From PRO6 sp035565775 (GTDB taxonomy: Bacteria > Pseudomonadota > Alphaproteobacteria > Rhizobiales > Xanthobacteraceae): 64,000 bases of DNA. Below, piece by piece: positions 38,236 to 47,222 of the stretch. Made by a program: the position numbers and the translations under genes. The DNA is taken from NCBI GenBank assembly GCA_035565775.1, contig DATMRW010000012.1, positions 248,001 through 312,000 on the forward strand, written 5' to 3'. The number at the start of each line of letters is the position of its first letter. Positions within the stretch are counted from its first letter, which is position 1. Below the pieces are notes generated by a model. It was not told the origin of the DNA, did not search any database, and saw nothing but the letters and a program-made list of their open reading frames with translations.

Positions 38236-38418
38236 GGGAGAATTCGGCGTTTTCGACCGATCCGGCCGTCGCGGCGAGCTTCCGCGACGCCGCGCCGCAG
38301 CCTGACGGGCGAATATTATCTTCCTTTTTTCGCCGCCTTCCCCATTTTAATCGCAACCCCAGTTGGAACTCTGATCCGATCCCATTCCGGGGAGGATCGC
38401 GGGGATTGAGGAGCCCAA

Positions 38419-39435
38419 ATGAAATTTGCGCAGCGCACGCGCGCTCTTGGACTGCTTGCACTTACTTTGTCGCTGGCTCTGCCGGTGATGCTGGCCCTGT
38501 CGTCAGCGGCTGACGCACGCGCGGGCCGCGGCGGCAGCATGGGCTCGCGCGGAAGCCGGACCTTCGCGCCTCCGGCCGCAACCCAGACCGCGCCTAAGGC
38601 CGCGCAGCCGATGCAGCGCTCCATCACCCAGCCCGGCGCACCGGCGGCTCCCGCCGCGGCAGCCGCCAAGGGCGGAATGTTCGGCGGCGCGCGCGGCATG
38701 CTCGGCGGCCTTGCCGCCGGCTTCCTCGGCGCCGGCCTGCTCGGCATGCTGTTCGGCAACGGCTTCATGAGCGGCCTCGGCGGCTTCGCGTCGATCCTCG
38801 GCCTGATCGCACAGGTCATCCTGGTCGTCGTGGTCGCCCGCCTGGCGCTGAACTGGTGGCGCCGCCGCAATGCCGCCCCGGCCGGCGGCCCGGCTGGCAG
38901 CGCGCCGATGAATTTTGGCAACGCCCAGGACGCGCCCGGCGCGGCCAATGCGGCTCCCCGCTCGGCTCTGGGCGGCGGGCTCGGTGGCTTCGGTCTCGGC
39001 GGTGCAGCAGGCGCTGCTGCCCCGGCAACCGCGCCGCTCGAGGTCACGCCTGACGACTACGACGCATTCGAGCGCATGCTCGGCGACGTGCAGACGGCCT
39101 GGTCAAACGAAGACATGGCCAAGCTCGAGAAGCTGGTGACGCCCGAAATGGGCTCCTACTTCGCGCAGGACCTCGCCGATAACAAGGCGAAGGGCGTCGT
39201 CAACCGCATCACCGACGTCAAGCTGCTGCAGGGCGATCTCGCCGAGGCATGGCGTGAAGGCAACGAGGACTATGCCACCGTTGCGATGCGTTTCTCGCTG
39301 GTCGATCGCACCTTTGAGCGTGACAGCCAGCGCCTAGTCGAGGGCAGCGACACGCCGGTGGAGACCACCGAGATCTGGACCTTCGTCCGCCCGCAGAACG
39401 GCAACTGGGAGCTCTCTGGCATCCAGCAGGCCTAA
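38419..39435 (+). CDS. Tim44-domain inner-membrane protein
   Basis: The 338-residue protein has a signal-like N-terminal segment (FAQRTRALGLLALTLSLALP), a Gly/Ala-rich region, and a membrane helix at about residues 115-145 (FASILGLIAQVILVVVVARL). The C-terminal Tim44-like domain is at about 205-335 (DYDAFERMLGDVQTAWSNED, LVTPEMGSYFAQDLADNKAK). Bacterial Tim44 homologues (TimA) sit in the alphaproteobacterial inner membrane; their role is not settled. Stands alone, with its own terminator. Confidence 0.85.
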   Translation: MKFAQRTRALGLLALTLSLALPVMLALSSAADARAGRGGSMGSRGSRTFAPPAATQTAPKAAQPMQRSITQPGAPAAPAAAAAKGGMFGGARGMLGGLAAGFLGAGLLGMLFGNGFMSGLGGFASILGLIAQVILVVVVARLALNWWRRRNAAPAGGPAGSAPMNFGNAQDAPGAANAAPRSALGGGLGGFGLGGAAGAAAPATAPLEVTPDDYDAFERMLGDVQTAWSNEDMAKLEKLVTPEMGSYFAQDLADNKAKGVVNRITDVKLLQGDLAEAWREGNEDYATVAMRFSLVDRTFERDSQRLVEGSDTPVETTEIWTFVRPQNGNWELSGIQQA

Positions 39436-39465
39436 AGCGACGACGGCGTCGGCCGAAACAATTTG

Positions 39466-39503
39466 CGGGCGCGGCGGATCATTTCCGCCGCGCCCGTTTT
39501 GTT
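39466..39503 (+). terminator. Rho-independent terminator of the Tim44-domain gene
   Basis: A 12-bp perfect stem (CGGGCGCGGCGG / CCGCCGCGCCCG) with a 7-base loop is followed by TTTTGTTT, 30 bases after the stop. Confidence 0.92.
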
Positions 39504-39666
39504 TGCAGCCGAGAGATTGCGGGGCGGGAACATTGGGGCGGCAACAAAATCTGATGGCGGTGACTGCAGGTTTCCTCGGATGTTCCGCCGAAAAGCGGCT
39601 TTCAGCGCTGTTCGATCCGCTTTAGTCTCGGCGCGGCTCCGTCTTGCAACCCAACCGGAGGAAGCG

Positions 39667-40350
39667 ATGACTGCAACATCTCTGGCCGCGCGCCTGTCGT
39701 TCACCGCGCTAGCCGCCTCCCTGACGCTGGCATCCGTTCAGGCCGTGTCTGCGCAGCAGGCGAATATGAGCTTTTTCGTCACCAGCACGGGGATCGGCAA
39801 CGGCGCCGATCTGGGCGGCCTCGCCGGAGCGGACCGTCATTGCCAGCAGTTGGCGCAGGCCGCTGGCGCCGGCGGCAAAACCTGGCATGCCTATCTCTCG
39901 ACCCAGGCCGTCGACGGCCAGCCTGCCGTCAATGCCCGCGACCGGATCGGCAAGGGGCCATGGATCGACGCCAAGGGCGTCACCATCGCCAAGGATGTCG
40001 CAAACTTGCATGGCGACAACAACCTGACCAAGCAGACCGCACTCAACGAGAAAGGCGAGGTGATCAACGGGTATGGCGACAGCCCCAACCGCCACGACAT
40101 GCTGACGGGCTCGCAGCCTGACGGCATGGCGTTCCCCGTCGGGACGGATCGCACTTGCAAGAACTGGACGAGCAGCACGCAAGGTGCGGCGATGCTGGGC
40201 CATTCCGATCGCAATGGCAACGGGCCGCAGCCGGCGACTACATCGTGGAATTCCGCGCATCCCTCGCGCGGCCCTGACGGCGGGTGCTCGCAGAGTGATC
40301 TGCGCAGCACCGGCGGAGACGGCCTGTTCTACTGCTTCGCGATCAACTGA
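39667..40350 (+). CDS. Secreted lectin-like protein
   Basis: The 227-residue protein has a Sec signal (cut near residue 30, VQAVSA-QQA). A cysteine-containing domain follows with patterns often annotated as lectin in Bradyrhizobium relatives (GLAGADRHCQQLAQAAGAGG, TWHAYLSTQ, DRTCKNWTSS, GGCSQSDLRSTGGDGLFYCF). The resemblance is to the endostatin / C-type-lectin-like class; ligand and role are unknown. ATG 39667 follows GGAGGAAGCG. Longer frames upstream lack support. Confidence 0.7.
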   Translation: MTATSLAARLSFTALAASLTLASVQAVSAQQANMSFFVTSTGIGNGADLGGLAGADRHCQQLAQAAGAGGKTWHAYLSTQAVDGQPAVNARDRIGKGPWIDAKGVTIAKDVANLHGDNNLTKQTALNEKGEVINGYGDSPNRHDMLTGSQPDGMAFPVGTDRTCKNWTSSTQGAAMLGHSDRNGNGPQPATTSWNSAHPSRGPDGGCSQSDLRSTGGDGLFYCFAIN

Positions 40351-40453
40351 GCTTTTTGATTTCACGCGCCTGCAGAAGGCGAGCGGTGACTTCGCACTGG
40401 AATGGTCGGTCGTTGGAACGCGTCACGGGGTGACGTCATGGCTGGGGGCGAGC

Positions 40454-41161
40454 ATGCGCTATGAGCTTTACTACTGGCCATCCATTCAGGGGCGGGGCGA
40501 GTTCGTGCGCCTCGCGCTCGAAGAGGCCGGGGCCGATTATGTCGATGTCGCGCGCGGTCCGCGCGGCGTTGCAGCGATGATGGAAATCATGAGGACGGGC
40601 GGGGACGGCAGGCCGCCTTTCGCGCCGCCGTTCCTCAAGGCCGGCCGGCAGGTGATTTCCCACACCGCGAACATTCTTTTCTATCTCGGGCCGCGCCTCG
40701 ACCTCGCGCCCGGCAGCGATGCGGGCCAGTTGTGGCTGCACCAACTTCAGCTCACCATCACCGATCTGGTGGTGGAAATTCACGACACCCATCACCCGCT
40801 TGGGCCGACACTCTACTACGAGGACCAGCGTGCGCCGGCCAAACGCCGCACCGAGGAATTTTGGCAGGAGCGGGTGCCAAAATATCTCGGCTATTTTGAG
40901 CGACTGCTCGGCGACGGCGGCGGAGCCTATATTGCCGGACGCCGATTGAGCTATGTCGATCTGTCGCTGTTCCAGATCGTCGAGGGACTGCGTTACGCTT
41001 TCCCGCGGCGGATGGCGAAGTTCGAACCGCGCATCGAAGGTCTCGTGGCATTGCACGCTCGTGTCGCCTCGCGGCCGAACATCAAGGCTTATCTTGCAAG
41101 CCCGCGTCGTATCGCCTTCAACGAGGACGGCATTTTCCGCCACTACAAGGAACTCGACTAA
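40454..41161 (+). CDS. Glutathione S-transferase-like protein
   Basis: The 235-residue protein has an N-terminal thioredoxin-like GST domain (residues 1-80, YELYYWPSIQGRGEFVRLAL; QVISHTANILFYLG carries the cis-Pro-type region) and a helical C-terminal domain (GGGAYIAGRRLSYVDLSLFQ). Tyr5/Tyr6 are candidates for the glutathione-activating residue. Substrate unknown. GGGGGCG precedes the ATG at 40454; an upstream ATG at 40430 is possible. Confidence 0.8.
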   Translation: MRYELYYWPSIQGRGEFVRLALEEAGADYVDVARGPRGVAAMMEIMRTGGDGRPPFAPPFLKAGRQVISHTANILFYLGPRLDLAPGSDAGQLWLHQLQLTITDLVVEIHDTHHPLGPTLYYEDQRAPAKRRTEEFWQERVPKYLGYFERLLGDGGGAYIAGRRLSYVDLSLFQIVEGLRYAFPRRMAKFEPRIEGLVALHARVASRPNIKAYLASPRRIAFNEDGIFRHYKELD

Positions 41162-41198
41162 GACCGCCGCCGAGCGTGCGGCGCAGCCCCTAACGGCG

Positions 41199-41230
41199 AA
41201 GGCCGGGATCGCTGGAAGAATCCCGGCCTT
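41199..41230. terminator. Bidirectional terminator
   Basis: An 11-bp-class stem (AAGGCCGGGA / TCCCGGCCTT, with an extra A-T pair inside) has a loop of about 10 bases. It lies between the convergent GST-like gene (plus) and the binding-protein gene (minus). Confidence 0.75.
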
Positions 41231-41248
41231 CGGTGCTCGTGCGTGCCT

Positions 41249-42445
41249 TTATTTCATGAGCGGGCAGCCGCTCTTTTCCGGCGTGGGGTAGGCGCTGTCG
41301 CCGGGAACGGTGGCGATCAGCTTGTAGTAATCCCAGTCGCGCTTGCTTTCCTCCGGCTTCTTGACCTCGAACAGATAGAGGTCCGACACCATGCGGCCAT
41401 TGGCGAGCACCTTGCCGTTCTGGCTGAAGGCGTCATTGACCGGCAGCTCCTTGAGCTTCTTGACCACTGCGTCGCTATCCTTGGTCCCGGCGGCCTTCAC
41501 CGCCTTGAGATAGGACAGCGTCGCCGAATAGGTGCCGGCCTGGATCATGCTCGGCATCCGGCCGGTGCGCTTGTAGAAGCGGTTGCCGAACTCGCGCGTC
41601 TTGTCGTTGAGGTCCCAGTAATAGCTCTCGGTCAGCACGAGGCCCTGTGCGGCCTTGAGGCCGAGGCCGTGCACTTCCGAAGCCGTCAGAAGAAGGCCTG
41701 CTACTTTCTGGCCGCCGGCGACGATGCCGAATTCCGATGCCTGCTTTACCGCGTTGATGGTGTCGACGCCGGCATTGGCGAGGCCGACGATCTTGGCTTT
41801 GGAGCCCTGCGCCTGCAGCAGGAAGGACGAGAAGTCGGACGTGTTCAGCGGATGGCGGACCGCGCCGAGCACCTTACCGCCGTTTTCCTTGACGATCTCG
41901 CCGGTGTCTTTTTCGAGCGCGTGACCGAAGGCATAGTCGGCGGTGATGAAGAACCAGGTGTCGCCGCCGGCCTTCACCAGCGCGCCGCCGGTGCCGACGG
42001 CGAGGGCGTGAGTGTCAAACGCCCAGTGGAAGCCGTAGGGCGAGCAGGCCGCGCCGGTCACTGCCGAGGAGGCGGCGCCGACCACGATGTCGATCTTCTT
42101 CTTTTCCCTGGTGACTTCCTGCACCGCCAGCGCCACCGACGAGGTGGTGAGTTCGGTGATCATGTCGACGCCCTCGGTATCATACCAGCGCCTGGCGATG
42201 GTCGAGGCGAGGTCGGGCTTGTTCTGGTGGTCGGCCGACACGAGTTCGACTTTCTGGCCGAGCACTTCGCCGCCAAAATCCTCGATGGCCATTTTGGCGG
42301 CCTCGATCGAGGTCTTGCCGCCATAGTCGGCATAGACGCCGGATTGGTCGTTAAGAATGCCGATTTTTACGCCTTGGGCGAATGCGGGGCTGCCGAGCGT
42401 GAGCGCGCCCAGCGCCGCAGCGGCGGTCAATGTTTTCAGATCCAC
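41249..42445 (-). CDS. Orphan ABC transporter substrate-binding protein, branched-chain amino acid (HAAT) type
   Basis: The 398-residue periplasmic protein has a signal peptide (MDLKTLTAAAALGALTLGSP, cut after AFA) and a type I periplasmic binding fold of the LivK class (VKIGILNDQSGVYADYGGKT, ... GLANAGVDTINAVKQASEFG). No permease or ATPase genes adjoin it on the minus strand, so its transporter is elsewhere or shared. Related proteins bind amino acids, amides or aromatic acids; the ligand is not evident. Confidence 0.85.
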   Translation of the reverse strand: MDLKTLTAAAALGALTLGSPAFAQGVKIGILNDQSGVYADYGGKTSIEAAKMAIEDFGGEVLGQKVELVSADHQNKPDLASTIARRWYDTEGVDMITELTTSSVALAVQEVTREKKKIDIVVGAASSAVTGAACSPYGFHWAFDTHALAVGTGGALVKAGGDTWFFITADYAFGHALEKDTGEIVKENGGKVLGAVRHPLNTSDFSSFLLQAQGSKAKIVGLANAGVDTINAVKQASEFGIVAGGQKVAGLLLTASEVHGLGLKAAQGLVLTESYYWDLNDKTREFGNRFYKRTGRMPSMIQAGTYSATLSYLKAVKAAGTKDSDAVVKKLKELPVNDAFSQNGKVLANGRMVSDLYLFEVKKPEESKRDWDYYKLIATVPGDSAYPTPEKSGCPLMK

Positions 42446-42525
42446 AGCAGGCCTCCCTTGGGTTTTATGCCGATATCCTAGAGGAGGCGCGCGGCGACTT
42501 CCTACCGCTCAATCAGGACGGCGCA

Positions 42526-43188
42526 TTAAACTTTCGGTGAATGCGGCGGTTGCATTCCACCGCTTGTAACCGCGGTTGCGCTCGGATGCAGCGCCGGGCG
42601 GTATCCCGCAGCGAAGGCCCGGAGCGTCGATGGCGGCGTCAGCAGCTCGAAGGATGTTGGCTGCGCGGCCGCCATCCGGTAGCCGTCCATCGCCCACATC
42701 AGCGGCTTGCCACTGAGGAGCAGGAAGCTTTCGCCGTCGGCGGCGACCATGGCGCCGTCAGGCAAATCGGCGAGCGGGGCAGGGAGCGGGTGAAGGCGTT
42801 TGCGATGGCGCTCGTCGAGCCGCTCCCGGTGCAGGATGCGGTCCATCTGCGGCGCGCGCGGCTCCGCGCAGCCGTTGCCTCGCGCCCAGGCGGCGCGGAA
42901 GGCGAGCGCGTCCGCGCCGCGGCAATAGAAGCAGGGACGATGACCGGCCGCGAAGGCGCTGGCTTCGTCGAGAAAGAAGAGTTCGGTCCAGCTGCGCGTC
43001 GCCATCACCTTGCGCCTGCGGCCGCGAAACTCGCAGGTGCAGGTGATCCAGGTGTAGGAAGACCAGCGCCGGGTGAGCAGGGTTTTCGTCGCCGGATCAT
43101 GGATGATGCCGCGGTTGCCGGTGAGCGTGCCGCGCGCCGCGACCGCGACGATGTCGCCAAACGGGGTGACGCGGTTTTGCAGAGGCAT
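42526..43188 (-). CDS. Protein of unknown function with C-x-C and C-x2-C motifs
   Basis: The 220-residue soluble protein is one I cannot assign to a named family. It contains CTC (C50, C52) in SYTWITCTCEFRGRRRKVM and HRPCFYCR (C86, C89), a pair that could bind zinc or another metal. No signal peptide or membrane segment is present. It lies 28 bases after the end of the IclR gene on the same strand, so it may be co-transcribed with it. Confidence 0.7.
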   Translation of the reverse strand: MPLQNRVTPFGDIVAVAARGTLTGNRGIIHDPATKTLLTRRWSSYTWITCTCEFRGRRRKVMATRSWTELFFLDEASAFAAGHRPCFYCRGADALAFRAAWARGNGCAEPRAPQMDRILHRERLDERHRKRLHPLPAPLADLPDGAMVAADGESFLLLSGKPLMWAMDGYRMAAAQPTSFELLTPPSTLRAFAAGYRPALHPSATAVTSGGMQPPHSPKV

Positions 43189-43216
43189 GGTGCACGATGT
43201 CCCGGCGCGGTGAAAC

Positions 43217-44020
43217 TCAGAGAAGCAGAGGCTGCACGGTATTGGCGGCGTTTATGAGGAGCGGCAGGAAGCGCTCGATCATCTCCGCGGTCGTCGTGCG
43301 GTCGACATGGGTGCCGATATTGACCGCGGCGACCGTCGCGCCATCATAGCGCCGCACCGGCACGGACAGCGAGCGAAAGCCAGGTTCGGCCTCGCGATCA
43401 ACCAGCGAATAACCCTGTTCGCGGTCGGCCTTGATGATCTCGACGAGTTTTGCCTTGTCGGTGATTGTGAACGGCGTTTCCGCCACGGGATCGAGCCTCG
43501 CGATCGTTGCCTCAAGCTCCTCGTCGTCGAGTCGCGACAGCAGCGCCCGGCCGACCGACGTGCAGAATGCCGGCAGGCGATAGCCGATGTCGATGCCAGC
43601 CGAGAAAACCCGCGCCGGACTGGCGCGGGCGATGAACACCGCCTCGTCGCCATCAAGGATGGCCAGCGAGCAGACCTCCCTGGCCTCGGACGCCACGCGG
43701 TCCATCACCGGCTGCAGGACGGTGACGATCTGGTTGGAGGCCAGATAGGATGAGGCCAGCGTCAGCACCCTCGGCGTGAGCGAGAACAGCCGCCCATCGC
43801 TGACGACAAAACCGTTCTTTTCCAGCGTGAACAGGATCCGCCGGGCGGTGGCGCGGGTGAGGCCGGCGGCGCGCGCGACCTCGCTCAGGGTCATCGGCTT
43901 GCGCTCGGCGCCGAACACCGAAAACACCCGAAGGCCCCGGTCGAGGCTGTCGATGATGTCGGCACTATCGCGCTTGGGAGCGTCGGGCGTGGCGGTCGGG
44001 TCGGAAGGGAGCATGGTCAT
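43217..44020 (-). CDS. IclR-family transcriptional regulator
   Basis: The 267-residue protein has an N-terminal winged helix (about 20-85, SLDRGLRVFSVFGAERKPMT, LSEVARAAGLTRATARRILF) and a C-terminal IclR effector domain (about 95-260, FCTSVGRALLSRLDDEELEA, YSLVDREAEPGFRSLSVPVR). It is nearest in feel to the PcaR/PcaU/PobR aromatic-catabolism group. It is divergent from the Rieske oxygenase gene, and a perfect inverted repeat lies between them. It probably controls the oxygenase, GS-like and importer genes; ATG 44014 is an alternative start. Confidence 0.9.
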   Translation of the reverse strand: MTMLPSDPTATPDAPKRDSADIIDSLDRGLRVFSVFGAERKPMTLSEVARAAGLTRATARRILFTLEKNGFVVSDGRLFSLTPRVLTLASSYLASNQIVTVLQPVMDRVASEAREVCSLAILDGDEAVFIARASPARVFSAGIDIGYRLPAFCTSVGRALLSRLDDEELEATIARLDPVAETPFTITDKAKLVEIIKADREQGYSLVDREAEPGFRSLSVPVRRYDGATVAAVNIGTHVDRTTTAEMIERFLPLLINAANTVQPLLL

Positions 44021-44136
44021 TATGGATCGGCTAGCTGGTCGCGGTTCGTAAGGCGCAAAAATTTCATCTCAATATCGCGTGCACGACGCGGCAGACAGCG
44101 TTTGCGCGCCTCTCAACATAGTTTATAATCGCACCA

Positions 44137-44155
44137 ATGTTCGTTAGGCGAACAT
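44137..44155. promoter_or_regulatory. Inverted repeat, probable IclR operator
   Basis: ATGTTCGTTAGGCGAACAT is a perfect 7-bp inverted repeat with a 5-base centre. Its core GTTCG-N5-CGAAC resembles the 15-bp PcaR-type operator pattern. Just upstream, ATAATCGCAC (44125-44134) equals the end of the PcaR box. It lies in the 216-base divergent region between the IclR and Rieske genes. Confidence 0.6.
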
Positions 44156-44236
44156 ATCATAGTTTCACCGCTTGAGAAGAGCGGTTTTGGCTCGCCCTCC
44201 AACGGCGGTGGGCGTTCAATATAAGGAGGTGCGGCC

Positions 44237-45595
44237 ATGATGAGTCAGGAACAGAACGATCTGATCACCCGGATCGGTCCCAAGGACCCGGCGGGCAAGC
44301 TGATGCGGATGTATTGGCAGCCCGCGGCGCTGGTGGACGAGCTTGACGGGCCGCGCCCGATCCGCCCGGTGCGGCTCCTCGGCGAGAACTTTGTGCTGTT
44401 TCGCGATGAGAAGGGCCGCTATGGCCTGCTGGATCGCGATTGCCCGCATCGTGGCGCGGATCTCGCATTCGGCCGCCTCGAAGATGGCGGCCTGCGTTGC
44501 GCCTTCCACGGCTGGCTGTTCAGCGTCGACGGCGAGTGCCTGCAGACGCCGGCGGAGCCGGCCAATTCGCCGCTATGCAAGAACATCCGGCAGCGCTCCT
44601 ACCCGGTGGTCGAGAAGAGCGGCATCCTGTGGGCCTATCTCGGCGAGGGCGAGCCGCCCGCCTTCCCGGATATCGACTGCTTCGTCGCCCCCGATGCCTA
44701 TACCTTCGCCTTCAAGGGGCTGATGTGCTGCAACTGGCTGCAGGCGCTCGAGGTCGGCATCGATCCCGCGCACGCTTCGTTCCTGCATCGCTTCTTCGAG
44801 GATGAGGATCCGGCGGCGGCCTACGGCAAGCAGTTCCGCAGCGCCTCGGCAGACAGCGAACTGCCGATGACGAAAATCTTGCGTGAGTATGACCGCCCGA
44901 TCATCAACGTCGAGCACACCGAATACGGCCTGCGCCTGATCGCGTTGCGCGAGATCGACGAGGAGCGGACCCATGTCCGCGTCACCAACCAGCTCTTCCC
45001 GCATGCTTTCGTCATTCCGATGAGCACGGACATGACGATCACTCAGTGGCACGTGCCGGTCGATGACACGCATTGCTACTGGTATGCGATCTTCACCAGC
45101 TATGGCGCGCCGGTGGACAAGAAGCTGATGCGCGAGCAGCGCCTCAAGCTCTATGAATTGCCGGACTACGTTTCGCGCAAGAACAAGAGCAACGACTACG
45201 GTTTTGATCCGCACGAGCAGGCGACCGAGACCTATACCGGCATGGGCGCGGATATCAACGTTCACGACCAGTGGGCGGTGGAGTCGATGGGCCCGATCCA
45301 GGACCGCACGCGCGAGCATCTCGGCCAGTCCGACAAGGCCATCATCCAGTATCGCCGCATTCTGCGGCAGGAAATCCAGCGCGTTGCCGATGGCGAAAAG
45401 CCGATGCTGTTCCTCGACGACCGCACCGCTCGCAGCATTCAGGGCCCGGCGACGATGGATGGAATCGGGCCGACCCGAGGTTGGGAAACCTACTGGATGG
45501 AGGTCGACGTCCGGCGCCGCCGCGGTGCGCCGTGGAGCGCGCCGGTGCCGGCCGAGCTAACCGAAAAGCTGCCACATCTGTCCGCAGCAGAATAA
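44237..45595 (+). CDS. Rieske non-haem iron oxygenase, alpha subunit (phthalate dioxygenase-like)
   Basis: The 452-residue protein has the Rieske [2Fe-2S] motif CPHRGADLAFGR ... CAFHGW (C69, H71, C88, H91). The catalytic-domain mononuclear iron motif is D176-P-A-H179-x4-H184. The C-terminal DRTREHLGQSD pattern is typical of the phthalate 4,5-dioxygenase-like group, in which the alpha subunit works alone with a reductase. Likely role: hydroxylation or dealkylation of an aromatic or related compound. No reductase or ferredoxin gene is near. GGAGG precedes the ATG; it is 14 bases before the GS-like gene. Confidence 0.9.
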   Translation: MMSQEQNDLITRIGPKDPAGKLMRMYWQPAALVDELDGPRPIRPVRLLGENFVLFRDEKGRYGLLDRDCPHRGADLAFGRLEDGGLRCAFHGWLFSVDGECLQTPAEPANSPLCKNIRQRSYPVVEKSGILWAYLGEGEPPAFPDIDCFVAPDAYTFAFKGLMCCNWLQALEVGIDPAHASFLHRFFEDEDPAAAYGKQFRSASADSELPMTKILREYDRPIINVEHTEYGLRLIALREIDEERTHVRVTNQLFPHAFVIPMSTDMTITQWHVPVDDTHCYWYAIFTSYGAPVDKKLMREQRLKLYELPDYVSRKNKSNDYGFDPHEQATETYTGMGADINVHDQWAVESMGPIQDRTREHLGQSDKAIIQYRRILRQEIQRVADGEKPMLFLDDRTARSIQGPATMDGIGPTRGWETYWMEVDVRRRRGAPWSAPVPAELTEKLPHLSAAE

Positions 45596-45609
45596 GAGCC
45601 TGAACCCAC

Positions 45610-47067
45610 ATGTTGAACAAAACTGGTTCGTTGAGTTTCGTCGCCCGCCATGATCTCTGGACCGACGAGCAAAGGGAAGCGGCGGCCCGGCTGAAGCAGC
45701 TCGCCGAGGAGCATCAGCTCGACACCATCCGGCTGTCGTTTCCCGATCAGCACGGCATTCTTCGCGGCAAGACGCTTGTCGCGGGGGAGGCGGTGCGCTC
45801 GCTCGAAAACGGCTGCATGATCACGACGACGATGCTGGCCAAGGACACCTCCCATCGCACCGTCTTTCCGGTGTTTACCGCTGGCGGCGGCTTCGGCATG
45901 CGCGAGATGGAAGGCGCGGCCGACGTGCTGATGCTGCCCGATCCCACGACATTCAAAGTCTTGCCCTGGGCGCCGAACACCGGCTGGGTATTGTGCGACG
46001 TCTATTTCGCCGACGGCCGTCCCGTGCCGTTCGCAACGCGCAATCTCTATCGCAACGTGCTGAAGGGGCTGGCTGATCGCGGCTATGATTTCATGGCCGG
46101 GGTGGAGATCGAATTCCACGTCTTCAAGCTCGATGATGCAAAGCTCAATCCGGGCGACGCCGGCCAGCCCGGCACGCCCCCTTCGGTCAGCCTCCTGTCG
46201 CAGGGCTATCAGTATCTCACCGAGCAGCGCTACGATCAGATGGAGCCGGTGCTCGAACTGATCCGGCGCGACATCGTCGCGCTCGGCATGCCGCTGCGTT
46301 CGATCGAGGTCGAGTTCGGCCCGAGCCAGTGCGAGTTCACCTTTCAGCCGACCGTCGGGCTCGTCCCCGCCGACCTGATGGTGATGTTCCGCAGCGCGGT
46401 GAAGCAGATCTGCCGCCGCCATGGCTACCATGCAACCTTCATGTGCCGGCCCAAGCTGCCGAACGTGTTCTCGTCCGGCTGGCACCTCCATCAGTCGCTG
46501 GTGTCGCGCAAGACGGGTGAAAATGTCTTCGTATCGAAAAACGAGGGTGAGCCGCTGTCGCCGCTGGCGATGAACTATCTCGGCGGCCTCCTGGCCCATG
46601 CCCGCGCCTCGACGGTATTCAGCACGCCGACCATCAACGGCTACAAGCGCTACCGGACCTATTCATTGGCGCCGGACCGTGCGGTGTGGGGCTGCGACAA
46701 CCGCGGCGTCATGATCCGCGTGCTGGGCGGCCCGAACGATCCGGCCTCGCGACTCGAGAACCGGGTCGGCGAGCCGGCGGCGAACCCATATCTCTATATG
46801 GCGACGCAGATTCTCTCCGGCCTCGACGGCGTGGACCGCAAGCTTGATCCGGGACCGTCCGCCGATACGCCCTATGAGACGCAAGCGAGCATGCTGCCGA
46901 AATCGTTGCGGGAGGCGGTTTTCGCCCTCAAGGATGATTCTTTCTTCCAGCAGGCTTTAGGGGCGGAATTTATCGAGTATTATACTTTCATCAAAAATGC
47001 AGAGATCGAACGCTTTCAAGCAGAGGTAACGGACTGGGAGCATCGCGAGTATTTCGAGATTTTTTAA
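45610..47067 (+). CDS. Glutamine synthetase-family ligase, catabolic or biosynthetic paralogue
   Basis: The 485-residue protein has glutamine synthetase motifs: GVEIEFHVFK, RSIEVEFGPSQCEFTF, SSGWHLHQSL (catalytic His) and NGYKRYRTYSLAPDRAVWGC. It lacks a clear adenylylation-site tyrosine motif of GlnA. Its neighbours suggest that it is not housekeeping GlnA but a gamma-glutamyl ligase of the PuuA, GlnT or anilide-synthase kind, joining glutamate to an amine. Co-directional with the Rieske gene. The substrate amine is unknown. Confidence 0.85.
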   Translation: MLNKTGSLSFVARHDLWTDEQREAAARLKQLAEEHQLDTIRLSFPDQHGILRGKTLVAGEAVRSLENGCMITTTMLAKDTSHRTVFPVFTAGGGFGMREMEGAADVLMLPDPTTFKVLPWAPNTGWVLCDVYFADGRPVPFATRNLYRNVLKGLADRGYDFMAGVEIEFHVFKLDDAKLNPGDAGQPGTPPSVSLLSQGYQYLTEQRYDQMEPVLELIRRDIVALGMPLRSIEVEFGPSQCEFTFQPTVGLVPADLMVMFRSAVKQICRRHGYHATFMCRPKLPNVFSSGWHLHQSLVSRKTGENVFVSKNEGEPLSPLAMNYLGGLLAHARASTVFSTPTINGYKRYRTYSLAPDRAVWGCDNRGVMIRVLGGPNDPASRLENRVGEPAANPYLYMATQILSGLDGVDRKLDPGPSADTPYETQASMLPKSLREAVFALKDDSFFQQALGAEFIEYYTFIKNAEIERFQAEVTDWEHREYFEIF

Positions 47068-47222
47068 ACTCAAGGTGCCTTGATAGGGTTTTCTGCCAAA
47101 AAAAGCGGCTAAAAGAACAATATATTTCGAAATTCGTCGGGACATTGCGCCGGTTTGTCGGCATAGTGGCCCGACGTGAGTGTAAAATGCGACTACAAGA
47201 AGGGTCTCAAGAGGGGAACGCA

